In this document: positions 33,675 to 42,910 of the stretch, one piece after another | Numbering within the stretch: position 1 is the stretch's first letter | Layout: every line of letters starts with the position of its first letter | DNA from: Mariprofundus ferrooxydans PV-1 | Lineage (GTDB): Bacteria > Pseudomonadota > Zetaproteobacteria > Mariprofundales > Mariprofundaceae | Direction of reading: 5' to 3' | NCBI RefSeq assembly: GCF_000153765.1 | Contig: NZ_DS022295.1 | Location: forward strand, 1,143,863 to 1,198,938 | DNA: 55,076 nucleotides | Translations under genes and position numbers: made by a program | The notes under the pieces: generated by a model | What the model was told of the DNA's origin: nothing | Seen by the model: the letters and a program-made list of their open reading frames with translations, nothing else | Databases searched by the model: none

Positions 33675-34893
33675 CTGGCCCAACGCCATTGCCCATGTTG
33701 ATGCTGATTGCTTCTATGCTTCCTGTGAACTGGTTCGCCGACCAGAACTAAGAGGCAAACCACTCTGCGTCCTATCCAGCCAGGATGCATGCATCGTAGC
33801 CAAGACCTATGATGCGAAGGCGGCAGGCATTAAAACTGGCATGCCGGTGTGGGAAGCCAAAAAACTAATGCCCCATGCCTCTTACTTGTCTGCTGATTTT
33901 CGCTTTTATGGCTTACTATCTGAAAAGATGTTTTCAATTTTGAGCCGATTTTCCCCTGATATTGAAGTCTATTCCATTGATGAAGGTTTCCTTGATTTAA
34001 ATGGTACTCAGGCGCTTTGGAAAAAGGATTATCAAGGTATTGCTCATGACATCCGGAGAACCGTTCATCGAGAAGTAGGCATTACTGTTTCGGTCGGCAT
34101 TTCTGTTACACGGATTCTGGCTAAAATGGCATCGGAATATAATAAACCCAACGGCGTAGCCATTGTTCCACAGCATATGATTAAGATGTTTTTGGAACGC
34201 TCTGAGCTATCTGACATATGCGGCATTGGACGAAACAGGCTGGCGACATTGAACAAGTTCAACATTCAAACGCCGGTAGATTTTGTGAATACGGATGTAT
34301 CCATCATCAAACGTCTGCTGGGCAAATCTGGAACTGACCTCTGGCATGAGCTTCAGGGCATCTCAATCATGGGCTTAGAAACACACCCCCAACTTCCCAA
34401 GAGCATATCCAGAACCGCAAGCATGGGAGAGGTCACATCCGACCGGCAAACTATTGCTGCCCATCTGACTCGTCATGCCTTCCGTCTGGCAACGGAACTG
34501 GTATTGAAGAAGTACCTCACAAAGCGAATCACTGTTTTCCTCAAACAAAAGGACTTCAATGCTGTATCCGCTAAGGCTGACTTTAGCTACCCAACAAACA
34601 ATTATTTCCAACTCAGCCGCGCCGTCCGCAACATGCTTAACGACCTCTACCAGACCGGCGAGCTATACCGTGCCTGCGGTATTACCGCTCAACAAATCAC
34701 CCGCTCTGAAGATGCTGTTCCTGACTTGTTTGGTAAGGTGAAACGGGATGAGAAACAGGCTGACCTGTTTCTTACTGTTGATAGGATTAATAAGCGCTAT
34801 GGGGCTGGGGCTGTGAAGATGGCTGGGGCTTTTGATAAGACTGGGTTGGGCGGACGGGTTAGGTTTATGTATCCGTTGCTTGTGGCGAGGTGA
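33664..34893 (+). CDS. umuC: Y-family DNA polymerase (UmuC-like)
   Basis: 409 residues from the first of two ATGs at 33,664. The palm residues are in IAHVDADCFYASCELVRRPEL and VYSIDEGFLDL, with SVGISVTRILAKMASEYNKPNG and the HhH block LSDICGIGRNRLATLNKF. The little finger region follows, and the end carries DLF (AVPDLFGK, ADLFLTVD), a likely clamp-binding motif. It is an error-prone polymerase for translesion synthesis, carried here with its own repressor as an SOS cassette. It overlaps the end of the convergent protease gene by 29 bases. Confidence 0.9.
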   Translation: MMSNWPNAIAHVDADCFYASCELVRRPELRGKPLCVLSSQDACIVAKTYDAKAAGIKTGMPVWEAKKLMPHASYLSADFRFYGLLSEKMFSILSRFSPDIEVYSIDEGFLDLNGTQALWKKDYQGIAHDIRRTVHREVGITVSVGISVTRILAKMASEYNKPNGVAIVPQHMIKMFLERSELSDICGIGRNRLATLNKFNIQTPVDFVNTDVSIIKRLLGKSGTDLWHELQGISIMGLETHPQLPKSISRTASMGEVTSDRQTIAAHLTRHAFRLATELVLKKYLTKRITVFLKQKDFNAVSAKADFSYPTNNYFQLSRAVRNMLNDLYQTGELYRACGITAQQITRSEDAVPDLFGKVKRDEKQADLFLTVDRINKRYGAGAVKMAGAFDKTGLGGRVRFMYPLLVAR

Positions 34894-35719
34894 TATTGTT
34901 TTCTTGTAGATACTTCAAGACTACAGAAAGCTTAGTAAACAACAGAACTTTTTCATTTTTATGATATTCGATTAATATGCCTAATAACTTACCATTGCAT
35001 TTTGCATTAGGTTTATAACTCTCTGGATTTGCCATGCCCTCTATAAGAAAAAGTCCACCTCCACTAACCCCTTTTGGTGATACTGAATTTACAGTATTAT
35101 TTTCTTCATCCTTAGAATGATTACTACAATAATCCAATAAGTAATGATAGGCAGGATTAGCTGATAAACTTCTATATAAGAAGTCATCAGTTTTTAAAAC
35201 TGAAGTATAAACAAATGGCTCTTGTTTCACTTTCATATTCGTGTTGTTACACCTTTTATTCCTCGAATTTGGAAACCCTAAGGCCAAACAACATCGCTCA
35301 TTTGGAGGTAAATCAGTTACCTGAAATTGATGTTCATCAAGATATTCAACTTGCCCCATTTTTTGGATAGTTTCATCTGAAAGAAGCAATAATGCAAAGT
35401 CAAGCTTGTCCATTCGCCTATTACCATTAGGAGCCACAGTCAAACTACAATGACCAGTTAAGCTCACTAGGCTTCTTTCACCACTAATATATAAGGTTGT
35501 TAATTCATTATGGTCCATCACATGAGCAGCCGTCAGTAGTATTTTATTACTTCCATAACTTATTAGAACCCCTGAGCCAATATGAGAAGGCTTGCCATAC
35601 TTAGTACTTCCATAAATTGAACGAACAGACTTCAAGAACTGCTTGGCTAATTCCTTACTACATTCGTTCATCCTATCAAAAGTAGCCTCAGCAACAGTTT
35701 TAATTTTTCCGGTACTCAA
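34865..35719 (-). CDS. Trypsin-like serine protease at the end of the restriction island
   Basis: 284 residues starting with TTG that overlaps the upstream stop (TTGA). The catalytic triad is visible: His in LLTAAHVMDH near 66, Asp in RMDKLDFALLLL near 109, and Ser in PKGVSGGGLFLIEG near 235. There is no signal peptide, so it is cytosolic. Such proteases appear in phage-defence loci, where they may cleave a sensor or effector. It is last in the eleven-gene type I operon and co-translated with the metallopeptidase. Confidence 0.75.
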   Translation of the reverse strand: MSTGKIKTVAEATFDRMNECSKELAKQFLKSVRSIYGSTKYGKPSHIGSGVLISYGSNKILLTAAHVMDHNELTTLYISGERSLVSLTGHCSLTVAPNGNRRMDKLDFALLLLSDETIQKMGQVEYLDEHQFQVTDLPPNERCCLALGFPNSRNKRCNNTNMKVKQEPFVYTSVLKTDDFLYRSLSANPAYHYLLDYCSNHSKDEENNTVNSVSPKGVSGGGLFLIEGMANPESYKPNAKCNGKLLGILIEYHKNEKVLLFTKLSVVLKYLQENNITSPQATDT

Positions 35720-36423
35720 AAAAATAACACCTTAGAATTCTCTTTCAACCAGCCCTTAGCCTCTCCATAATCCGGAACCACCTTCCCAACTTCTCTCCAA
35801 AACTCCGGCGAATGATTATGGTGAATCAAATGACACAGCTCATGCACAACCACATAATCCACAATCCGATTCGGAGCCATAATGATTCGCCAGTTATACT
35901 GGATATGCCCATCACTGGAACAACTCCCCCAGCGTGACTTAAAGCTCTTAATCCCGACCGAGGCAAAATGCACTCCCATCTGCTTAGCAAAGCGATTGCT
36001 CTTCTCTTTCAGCTTCTTCTCGGCATGTTCACGATACCACCCTTCAAGAAGCTTCTTAGTCCTTATTGGATTCAGCGGCTCAGGGGTTACTACCATCAAG
36101 TAGCCCTGTACAAGCTTCACAGAAACAGGCGAACCTTTAATAACCTTCAGACGGTAATTCTTGCCAAGGTATGAGAATGATTCTCCGCTGACGTATTCCT
36201 TCGGCTTAACAGCCATGACTTGGCTATGTAAAAGAAGCTTTTCTTTTATCCAGCGGTTCTTCTTGGCTATGACCTCTTCGATGCGGGATGTTGACAGTCC
36301 AGCAGGGGCAACCACCGAGACCTTTCCTGCCTCCACTTTTATGGTTGCAGTCTTACGGCGGTTAGCTCTAATCACCTCAGCGAGAAAGCCATTACCCTGA
36401 ATGAATTCAGCAACTGCACTCAT
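35716..36423 (-). CDS. YgjP-like (DUF45/M48-type) metallopeptidase
   Basis: 235 residues. The zinc site is VVVHELCHLIHHNHSPEFW (HExxH with a distal Glu/His region), preceded by RWGSCSSDGHIQYNWRIIMAP, the signature of YgjP-like proteins. It overlaps hsdR and the serine protease genes by 4 bases. YgjP homologues are frequent immediate neighbours of hsdR in type I restriction loci, but their target is unknown. Confidence 0.87.
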   Translation of the reverse strand: MSAVAEFIQGNGFLAEVIRANRRKTATIKVEAGKVSVVAPAGLSTSRIEEVIAKKNRWIKEKLLLHSQVMAVKPKEYVSGESFSYLGKNYRLKVIKGSPVSVKLVQGYLMVVTPEPLNPIRTKKLLEGWYREHAEKKLKEKSNRFAKQMGVHFASVGIKSFKSRWGSCSSDGHIQYNWRIIMAPNRIVDYVVVHELCHLIHHNHSPEFWREVGKVVPDYGEAKGWLKENSKVLFF

Positions 36424-39380
36424 TTTCCGAACTTCACCTTAGCCAGCTCCATAAACCTATCCATCACAGCTTTCCGAAGCTCAGCATCATCAAATGAAGT
36501 CTCAATAACCCGTCGTTTGATTTTCTTTTTCACAGAACTTATTTCATTCTGCTTATTAAAGAAATCCACAATGGCAGTCGCCTCATCAAGCATTACCACT
36601 AAATCTTTCGTTACCTGAATCACCTCATCATGAGTAGCTTCATCAATGGACTCATTGCCGGTTACACGAGCCACTTCTGATACCAGTATATTATGGAAGG
36701 CATATTCAGTCTGAGATAACCCAATATCCTCAGCCTCTTTCTTGTGATTAATCTCAATCGAATCTCTGAACTCAAGAAGCAACTGAACCAACTCATCCCA
36801 ATGCTCTTTATGTTGCTCAACAATTGCCTTCAACCGTTCACTGAGTTTCTTATAATATTCAGCATCCTCTTCAAGGTTCACATTGATATGGTGTTTGATG
36901 GCATTCTCAATCTCTGATGCCTTGGCTCGAGATGATTTATGTTCTTGAAGCTTCTCTTTGAAATTTGCTGCCAACAAATCAATCGGAGGAATCTTAACAT
37001 CAACGCCAACAGCTCGAAGATGCTCATCGATGAGTTTCCTGACCTTCTCTCCGCACCCCGAAATATCGAGTTGCTCATCACGATATAGGTTCCGTGCTCC
37101 CTGATTGACCTTACCAAGGAACACCAAGTCCTTCAGGAACGGTTTTGCTGCTGCATCCGGCATGATGATATCCATTTCCTTAGCAAACTTCTTAAAATCG
37201 ATTTCAAACTGCTGCCGCCGTGTTTCATCTTCTAAATGCAAAATGCATTCATCGATATCGGCTTTATCCACACCTTTGAAGTGTCCCATCACACGGGTAT
37301 GCATCTGCTTCAGTTTTGGTATCTCGTCCTTGAGGTCTTTCAACGCCCCTTCAATATCTTCAGAGGAAAACATTTCAAGTGCTTCGGTCAAATAATCACT
37401 CAATCCATAATAATCCACGATGAAACCACGAGACTTGCCAGCATAGGTTCGATTCACTCTGGCGATAGCCTGCAACAAGTTATGCTCAGTCAGCTTCCTG
37501 TCCAGATACATCACCTGACAGATAGGTGCATCAAATCCTGTCAGAAGCATATCCTTCACTACCAATATTGAGATGGCGCTCTCAGCCAGTGGTTTCTTAA
37601 ATGCCTCAATCACCGTTTTTTGTTTATTCGAATCTGTATGTTTACTGAAGAACTCAGGGTCATTGTGATTGCCTGAGATAATTACTTCAGTCTGAGGTCC
37701 ATCGAGTTCATCAAGCGTCTGCTTGTACAACACTGCTGCACGGCGGGAACTGGTAACAATCATCGCCTTAAAGCCATTGGGTTGAATATGTTCTCTGTAA
37801 TGTTCAAGGATATCGATACAAATCCATCTGATACGCTGAGGAGCCTCCAGCACTGCCGATAGCGTGCCGAACTTCTTCTTGATTGCAAATTTCTCATCAT
37901 CGGTTTTATCGTGAAAATAAGCATCAAAGAGCTTATCCAAAGAGTCGCCTGTTACCTTGGTTCTTGCTTCCCGTCCTTCGTAAAGAATCTGAACCGTTGC
38001 ACCGTCAGCAACAGCCTGCTCAATGGTATAGGTGTCGATATAGCTACCGAATTCGTTGTTGGTCTTCTGGGAGGCAATCAACGGTGTGCCAGTAAATGCA
38101 ATCTTCGCTGCCTTGGGAAGAGCAGCATTCAGAGCTACACCCAATGCGCCGTATTGCGTCCTATGAGCCTCATCTGCCAATACCACAATCTTCTCTGACG
38201 CATTCAGCTCAGGAAAGTTGAAATCATCCTCTTCCTGTAATTTTTGCATCATTGCGGTTATCAGGTCAGAGCTGTCTTTCTGTAACAACTCCTTGAGATG
38301 TGCCACGCTCTTAGCTCGATACACGGTTTCACCCTGAACACGTTCAAAGGTTGCAGTAAGCTGACTATCAAGCTGCGTCCGGTCGGTCATAAACACCAGC
38401 TTATAATCCTTCAGTTCAGCATCTCTGCGCATCTTTACCGCAAGGAAAACCATCGTCAGAGACTTGCCAGAACCTTGGGTATGCCAGACCACACCTCCAC
38501 GTTCTTTCTTCGTCTTCCCTGTCTTAATGCGTTCAATCGTTTTATGCACAGCACGGAACTGCTGGTACCGAGCAATCTTCTTGATGACTTTGCCATCGGT
38601 TGGCTCAAATACGGTGAAGTTCTGGATGATATCGAGGAAGTTTTTCTTATTAAAAAGTCCACTAATCAGGACTTCCTGAGACGATAGGGAATCATCTACC
38701 TTCAGTGGATAGGCATCTTTCCATTCCAGATAATGTTCCATGCGGGAACTGATGGTTCCAACACGGGCTTTATCTCTATGAGTGGAGACCATCATCTGAT
38801 TATACCAGAATAGCTTCTCAGCACCTTCATCCTCATGTGGCATACGGCGATTGGCATAACGCAGAAGCTGATTGATGCCTGCTTCCATTGGATTGGTGAT
38901 GTATGGTGACTTGCACTCAATTACTGTCAGCGGAAGCCCATTCACGAATAGAATGATGTCTGGAATGATGTTCTGGTTGATGCCTTCAACCTTGAACTGA
39001 TTCGAGCAAATAAATTCATTGTTTTCGATATTATCAAAATCGATGATTTTAACCGTCTGCCCACGGCGACCTTTCCCCAAATCCTGCTCGACTGACTGGT
39101 ACTGAACCATGGCTTCCCAGATGGACTGATTAGCTTCCATCAGCGTGGCTGCCTGAGGCAAAATGATGTCCCGCATCACCTTGCGAAGGTTATCGTCGCT
39201 TATCCAAGGGTTGATGCGCTTCAGTGAGGTTTCGAGCTGGTTCTTGAGAACCACTTCACGCATGGAATCACGTTCATCGGATTCGTCGGTAAGCATCCGG
39301 CCATCAATGTAGCGCCAGCCGAGGGACTGGAGTTGTTCAATTGCAGGGAGTTCTACTTTTTCGTATTCGAGCGAATTCAT
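36420..39380 (-). CDS. hsdR: Type I restriction enzyme R subunit
   Basis: 986 residues. The nuclease domain (residues 100-160) has PDIILFVNGLPLTVIECKSP, the PD-(D/E)xK core. The SF2 motor follows: Walker A HTQGSGKSLTMVF near 305, DEAHRTQYG near 410, AFTGTPL, and motif VI QAIARVNRTY near 650. A helical C-terminal domain contacts HsdM. It translocates and cuts DNA lacking the HsdM mark. Its start directly abuts the DUF262 stop (TAA-ATG) and its stop overlaps the YgjP gene, so it is translated as part of the long operon. Confidence 0.95.
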   Translation of the reverse strand: MNSLEYEKVELPAIEQLQSLGWRYIDGRMLTDESDERDSMREVVLKNQLETSLKRINPWISDDNLRKVMRDIILPQAATLMEANQSIWEAMVQYQSVEQDLGKGRRGQTVKIIDFDNIENNEFICSNQFKVEGINQNIIPDIILFVNGLPLTVIECKSPYITNPMEAGINQLLRYANRRMPHEDEGAEKLFWYNQMMVSTHRDKARVGTISSRMEHYLEWKDAYPLKVDDSLSSQEVLISGLFNKKNFLDIIQNFTVFEPTDGKVIKKIARYQQFRAVHKTIERIKTGKTKKERGGVVWHTQGSGKSLTMVFLAVKMRRDAELKDYKLVFMTDRTQLDSQLTATFERVQGETVYRAKSVAHLKELLQKDSSDLITAMMQKLQEEDDFNFPELNASEKIVVLADEAHRTQYGALGVALNAALPKAAKIAFTGTPLIASQKTNNEFGSYIDTYTIEQAVADGATVQILYEGREARTKVTGDSLDKLFDAYFHDKTDDEKFAIKKKFGTLSAVLEAPQRIRWICIDILEHYREHIQPNGFKAMIVTSSRRAAVLYKQTLDELDGPQTEVIISGNHNDPEFFSKHTDSNKQKTVIEAFKKPLAESAISILVVKDMLLTGFDAPICQVMYLDRKLTEHNLLQAIARVNRTYAGKSRGFIVDYYGLSDYLTEALEMFSSEDIEGALKDLKDEIPKLKQMHTRVMGHFKGVDKADIDECILHLEDETRRQQFEIDFKKFAKEMDIIMPDAAAKPFLKDLVFLGKVNQGARNLYRDEQLDISGCGEKVRKLIDEHLRAVGVDVKIPPIDLLAANFKEKLQEHKSSRAKASEIENAIKHHINVNLEEDAEYYKKLSERLKAIVEQHKEHWDELVQLLLEFRDSIEINHKKEAEDIGLSQTEYAFHNILVSEVARVTGNESIDEATHDEVIQVTKDLVVMLDEATAIVDFFNKQNEISSVKKKIKRRVIETSFDDAELRKAVMDRFMELAKVKFGK

Positions 39381-41465
39381 TTATTCTGACTCAACTTGGA
39401 TATCGAATGCTTGCTGAATCAATTCCATTACATAGTCCATGTCAGTGCTTGTCTCCAGAGCGACCTCAACATCTCCATTTCCCCAACGGCCAAGATTAGA
39501 GATGTCCCGACAAATTCCTTCAGGGTCAATTATACTTTCGAAGTCGATATTTAATGACAGCCTTAGTTTTGATTTCTGGGGAACAACATCCACAAAGTTT
39601 GTTTGGGATTTGAACGCAATATATAACTTCTTAAATTCTACTCTTACGCTTGGGTCAATATTTAGCACACGCTTCTCAAGGTGCTCATATAGAGCAAGCA
39701 TATCTCCCTTCAAATGCTCATATTGTTCCAAGGTATAGGTTTGAGTTTCTCTACCCGTCTTAACTTCTTTAAACCTTGCAAGCGATTGCTCATCAATGTC
39801 TGGATAAGTCCAAATACTTGCAGCCATTGCCGCTAAACTTGAAGCTCTTCGTGTTATGGCATCCTTATTCCATACATCCTCTTTTCTTACTGAGTCATTG
39901 AGGGTCAAAGGGCTGTGGTTAAATCCACCTTTAATCGTTCGCTTCTCACTAAATGGGCGGTCACTCAATTCTGAGTTGTATCCAGTAAGTGTTAAATTTC
40001 CGATGGTGTGAAGATATTTTTCATGGACTGAACGCCAATCTTCTCCCAATTCTTGTTGCCACTGTGGCGATACGTTTTCATTTTGAGGCATTATGTGTTC
40101 AATCGTGTAGTTATCCGCCTGAACAAGCTCTTTACGTTTATAGTTCTCTAATGATTCAAGCAAATAGTTCCTTAACCTGAAGTTATAAACATCCTTGAGC
40201 ATAAACTCTTCTTCAAACTCAGAGTCTGTCGGGAATCTTCTATAGCTGTCCATTAATACGAATGCAGCTTTGATGGATTCAAGATAGTTTTCGACTTTCA
40301 CCTTCTTATACAGAGAAGCAAATGTCTTGTTCAGGCTATTCGTTGGGATTCCACATATTGCCCTTCTAAACACGTAGTTTTTCACTATTTGCAATATCTC
40401 AATAAGTTCAGATTTCTCTATATGCCCATTTTTATAGTCGTGGTAACAAGCAATTAGGAATGGGTAGGCAACATCCATTTTTAATTTTGATATTTCTTTA
40501 AATAGAGCCAGTAACTCTTGGTCCTTTTCAGTATGTAAGACCATCTGAGTGTAATATTGAGAGAATGTATATAAGTCACGCACTGCATCAGAAATTGATG
40601 CTGGACCATTTTCGCCCTTTAAGAAATCCTTGTACGCTTCGTATATATGTTCGATTTTTGGTATCTCGTTCTTCTTCATGGTTAGGTAATCCCTGAAAAA
40701 CCATTTCAACCAGTCAATTTTATCTCCAAATAGTTTCTCCATTGGATACCAATATTTTTCATACAGCTCTGTTTGCACAGATACTGGTTGACCCATCAAG
40801 ATATAGTTTCTTATCAAATCTGCTTGAGACAAATCTAACCCAGTGGAATTCAAGCTCTCAAAAATTAACTGCGGGTCATCCTTGTCTCTTTCAAGTATTA
40901 CATCGACAATGATAAGTTTCTTTATGCCATGATATACTTGTTCTATATTCTCTTTTGTTAGCTTCTTTTTAAAGAACTCGTAATTCTCAACTACCCTTGA
41001 AGAATCATCAGAGGAGACTTCCATTTCATTCACAATAGCTGAATAAGTTTCTTTATCCCTTCTGGTTAACAGGAGCTTATATTTGCTGTCATCTTTCTTA
41101 TGCCTATTTACGAGGTAAGACTCTTGAATTTCTTCCCATGACTCCTCTTCAATCAGGTCATCATCGTGTTTTTTCAAGAAGTGAATGAGAGCCAACAGAA
41201 GTAGTGAAACTGTTGTCAAACGTTGTTGACCATCAATAACCAAATATTCTGGAACACTGGTAGTCGGTGCAACACTTGGTTGAAAATAAACAACAGAACC
41301 GATGAAGTGGGACTTTTGTTCAGCATTCCCACCAACCATCAATATATCATCAAATAGTTGCTGGCATTGTTTCAACTTCCATGAATAAGTTCTTTGGTAA
41401 ATTGGTATATTGAATTGTTTTTTTCCATCCAACAGCGATAAGAAAGCCGCTTGATTAGCAATCAT
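39381..41465 (-). CDS. DUF262/DUF1524 protein (RloF/GmrSD-like)
   Basis: 694 residues. The N-terminal DUF262 ParB-like domain has FNIPIYQRTYSWKLKQCQQLFDD and VIDGQQRLTTVSLLLLALI; the C-terminal DUF1524 HNH-like domain has YTIEHIMPQNENVSPQW and HTIGNLTLTGYNSELSDRPF. GmrSD and BrxU enzymes of this architecture cleave modified phage DNA using nucleotide hydrolysis. In type I loci similar genes are called rloF. Placed between the zinc-ribbon gene and hsdR, it may add a type IV activity against phages with modified bases. It has an extra tail of about 130 residues after the HNH. Confidence 0.88.
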   Translation of the reverse strand: MIANQAAFLSLLDGKKQFNIPIYQRTYSWKLKQCQQLFDDILMVGGNAEQKSHFIGSVVYFQPSVAPTTSVPEYLVIDGQQRLTTVSLLLLALIHFLKKHDDDLIEEESWEEIQESYLVNRHKKDDSKYKLLLTRRDKETYSAIVNEMEVSSDDSSRVVENYEFFKKKLTKENIEQVYHGIKKLIIVDVILERDKDDPQLIFESLNSTGLDLSQADLIRNYILMGQPVSVQTELYEKYWYPMEKLFGDKIDWLKWFFRDYLTMKKNEIPKIEHIYEAYKDFLKGENGPASISDAVRDLYTFSQYYTQMVLHTEKDQELLALFKEISKLKMDVAYPFLIACYHDYKNGHIEKSELIEILQIVKNYVFRRAICGIPTNSLNKTFASLYKKVKVENYLESIKAAFVLMDSYRRFPTDSEFEEEFMLKDVYNFRLRNYLLESLENYKRKELVQADNYTIEHIMPQNENVSPQWQQELGEDWRSVHEKYLHTIGNLTLTGYNSELSDRPFSEKRTIKGGFNHSPLTLNDSVRKEDVWNKDAITRRASSLAAMAASIWTYPDIDEQSLARFKEVKTGRETQTYTLEQYEHLKGDMLALYEHLEKRVLNIDPSVRVEFKKLYIAFKSQTNFVDVVPQKSKLRLSLNIDFESIIDPEGICRDISNLGRWGNGDVEVALETSTDMDYVMELIQQAFDIQVESE

Positions 41466-41480
41466 CTAACTCCCTCCAGT

Positions 41481-41879
41481 TCAATCCCATAACATTTCTG
41501 CTCCTCTCTCCAGCTCCCTCTTACCACATGACTTGCAGGCATATCTTTCAAGCACCAGCACATTCTCATCGACAACTTCAAGAGGAGTCCTACATTTACC
41601 GCACCGAAAAGCCACCTCAAAAGCCTTTCCGTCATCATATTCTAGATGCACATAAAAGCGTTCATGCAGCGTATTACAATTCGGACATGCGTAGAGCCGG
41701 TGCTCAAACTCACCGTCCATAACATGGTGGTTTTCCAAGATATCTACAACCTTATTTCTGGCCGCTCCCTTCAGACATGAAATCACATTCATAAGAGAGT
41801 TATACTGCATACCAACACCAAGCATAAAGCTCTCACCATAATCACAGTTCTTGCACTCAACACAAAGCCCATGTCCCAT
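41481..41879 (-). CDS. Four-CxxC zinc-ribbon protein
   Basis: 132 residues from the ATG two bases after the abi stop (a TTG 18 bases earlier is possible). Four CxxC knuckles appear: CVECKNCDYG, YACPNCNT, FRCGKCRT and YACKSCGK, suggesting two rubredoxin-like zinc sites. There is no enzyme motif. Position between abi and the DUF262 gene makes it a likely accessory or adaptor of one of these. The family is not recognised. Confidence 0.65.
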   Translation of the reverse strand: MGHGLCVECKNCDYGESFMLGVGMQYNSLMNVISCLKGAARNKVVDILENHHVMDGEFEHRLYACPNCNTLHERFYVHLEYDDGKAFEVAFRCGKCRTPLEVVDENVLVLERYACKSCGKRELERGAEMLWD

Positions 41880-41881
41880 AG

Positions 41882-42808
41882 CTATTTCATGCCCCAAAAC
41901 TCATCATCGCTCCAACCCTCCGGAAACCCCATATATTGAATCGGAATGTCCGGATGGTTACCCAGCAACTCAATTAATCGCTTGCTCCAGCTTGAGTGTG
42001 GATTAATGCGCTTCATCAACGCTTCCACCATGCACAAGTATGCATATACCTTCTGCCTGTCTCCCACGTCATGACTAACCCATGGAATATTCGGGTTCCG
42101 AGGTATATCGAATCGGTAAATCAGTTTTCGGTTCCACAACCTTCCGTGATGGGCGCAAATATTTCTAAGCAGGCAAATAGGTTTGAACCATGAGAGCAAC
42201 AACCTGACCGGAATACCCAAGCTATTGGCAATGCGGTATCGGGCATCTTTAACTGTTTTGTTGTTGGCATCCATGTTAAAAAAGATGCGTTCGATTTCAC
42301 CAACAGTCATTGCTTCAACCAGTTTCCAGCTTGGCGGTAATGAATCATAGGTTTCCCTATGGTGCTTCATAAATACTTCGTGAGACTTGTTACAGAGCTT
42401 TTCGATGCGTGACATCTCTTTGGCATGGTTAAATCGATAGGAGTCTTTAAACAAGGAAGGGTCGGCATACCAGTTTGGTCCGGCACCAATGGAGAACTCA
42501 TATGCTATTGTGCCACGTAGCGCCACTTCAATCCGCTCAATGGCATCCATAACCAGCAGGCGGAGTTCTCTGTCGAAAGTGTACAGCTTGAGTACATCAT
42601 CGAAAGTTGTGCCATCTTGAAACTGATGCTCTGTGGATTCTGAAACTTGTAGGGTTCGAGCGTAAATGCTTAGTCGATAATAACTGATGTAACGAAGGTA
42701 ATGAGCTGCCCGTTCTCTGTCAGGAACGGATAAACCACGGTTAATTAGCAGGTCAATCTGCTCATCAATGGTAAGAGCTGGCTTATCGTAGGCTTGTTTT
42801 TCAGGCAT
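41882..42808 (-). CDS. Abi_2 family abortive infection protein (AbiD/AbiF-like)
   Basis: 308 residues. Typical Abi_2 blocks are LTIDEQIDLLINRGLSV, HYLRYISYYRLSIYA, FDRELRLLVMDAIERIEVALR, and the HEPN ribonuclease motif RNICAHHGRLWNR (R-x4-H). The start codon is the ATG immediately after the U run of a terminator, so a longer frame reading into the hairpin is rejected. In characterised AbiF-like systems the protein is a HEPN RNase toxin held by a small RNA encoded just upstream, and the same arrangement is seen here. It is nested between the TIR-membrane pair and the zinc-ribbon gene. Confidence 0.87.
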   Translation of the reverse strand: MPEKQAYDKPALTIDEQIDLLINRGLSVPDRERAAHYLRYISYYRLSIYARTLQVSESTEHQFQDGTTFDDVLKLYTFDRELRLLVMDAIERIEVALRGTIAYEFSIGAGPNWYADPSLFKDSYRFNHAKEMSRIEKLCNKSHEVFMKHHRETYDSLPPSWKLVEAMTVGEIERIFFNMDANNKTVKDARYRIANSLGIPVRLLLSWFKPICLLRNICAHHGRLWNRKLIYRFDIPRNPNIPWVSHDVGDRQKVYAYLCMVEALMKRINPHSSWSKRLIELLGNHPDIPIQYMGFPEGWSDDEFWGMK

Positions 42809-42860
42809 AAAAAAACCCGCCAAAAATGCGCTTCAGGGAGAGGCGAGGCGGGTGTTGATG
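42809..42860 (-). ncRNA. Candidate small RNA with terminator preceding abi
   Basis: About 52 bases from a predicted start near 42,860 to the end of a seven-U run at 42,809. The stem ACCCGCC (42,847-42,853) / GGCGGGT (42,815-42,821) encloses a 25-base loop that may itself fold. The U run touches the abi ATG. A dedicated promoter in front and a terminator behind leave no room for a protein, so the unit looks like an RNA antitoxin or attenuator. The size is unusually small. Confidence 0.6.
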
Positions 42861-42866
42861 CCCCGC

Positions 42867-42895
42867 ATTATAGTTGACTGGTGTTAACATTTCAA
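42867..42895 (-). promoter_or_regulatory. Sigma70 promoter of the abi-linked RNA
   Basis: TTGAAA and TATAAT separated by exactly 17 bases on the minus strand, in the 102-base gap between the membrane-protein gene and abi. This is one of the best promoter matches in the window. Confidence 0.8.
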
Positions 42896-42910
42896 TATCT
42901 ATATTGTCCA

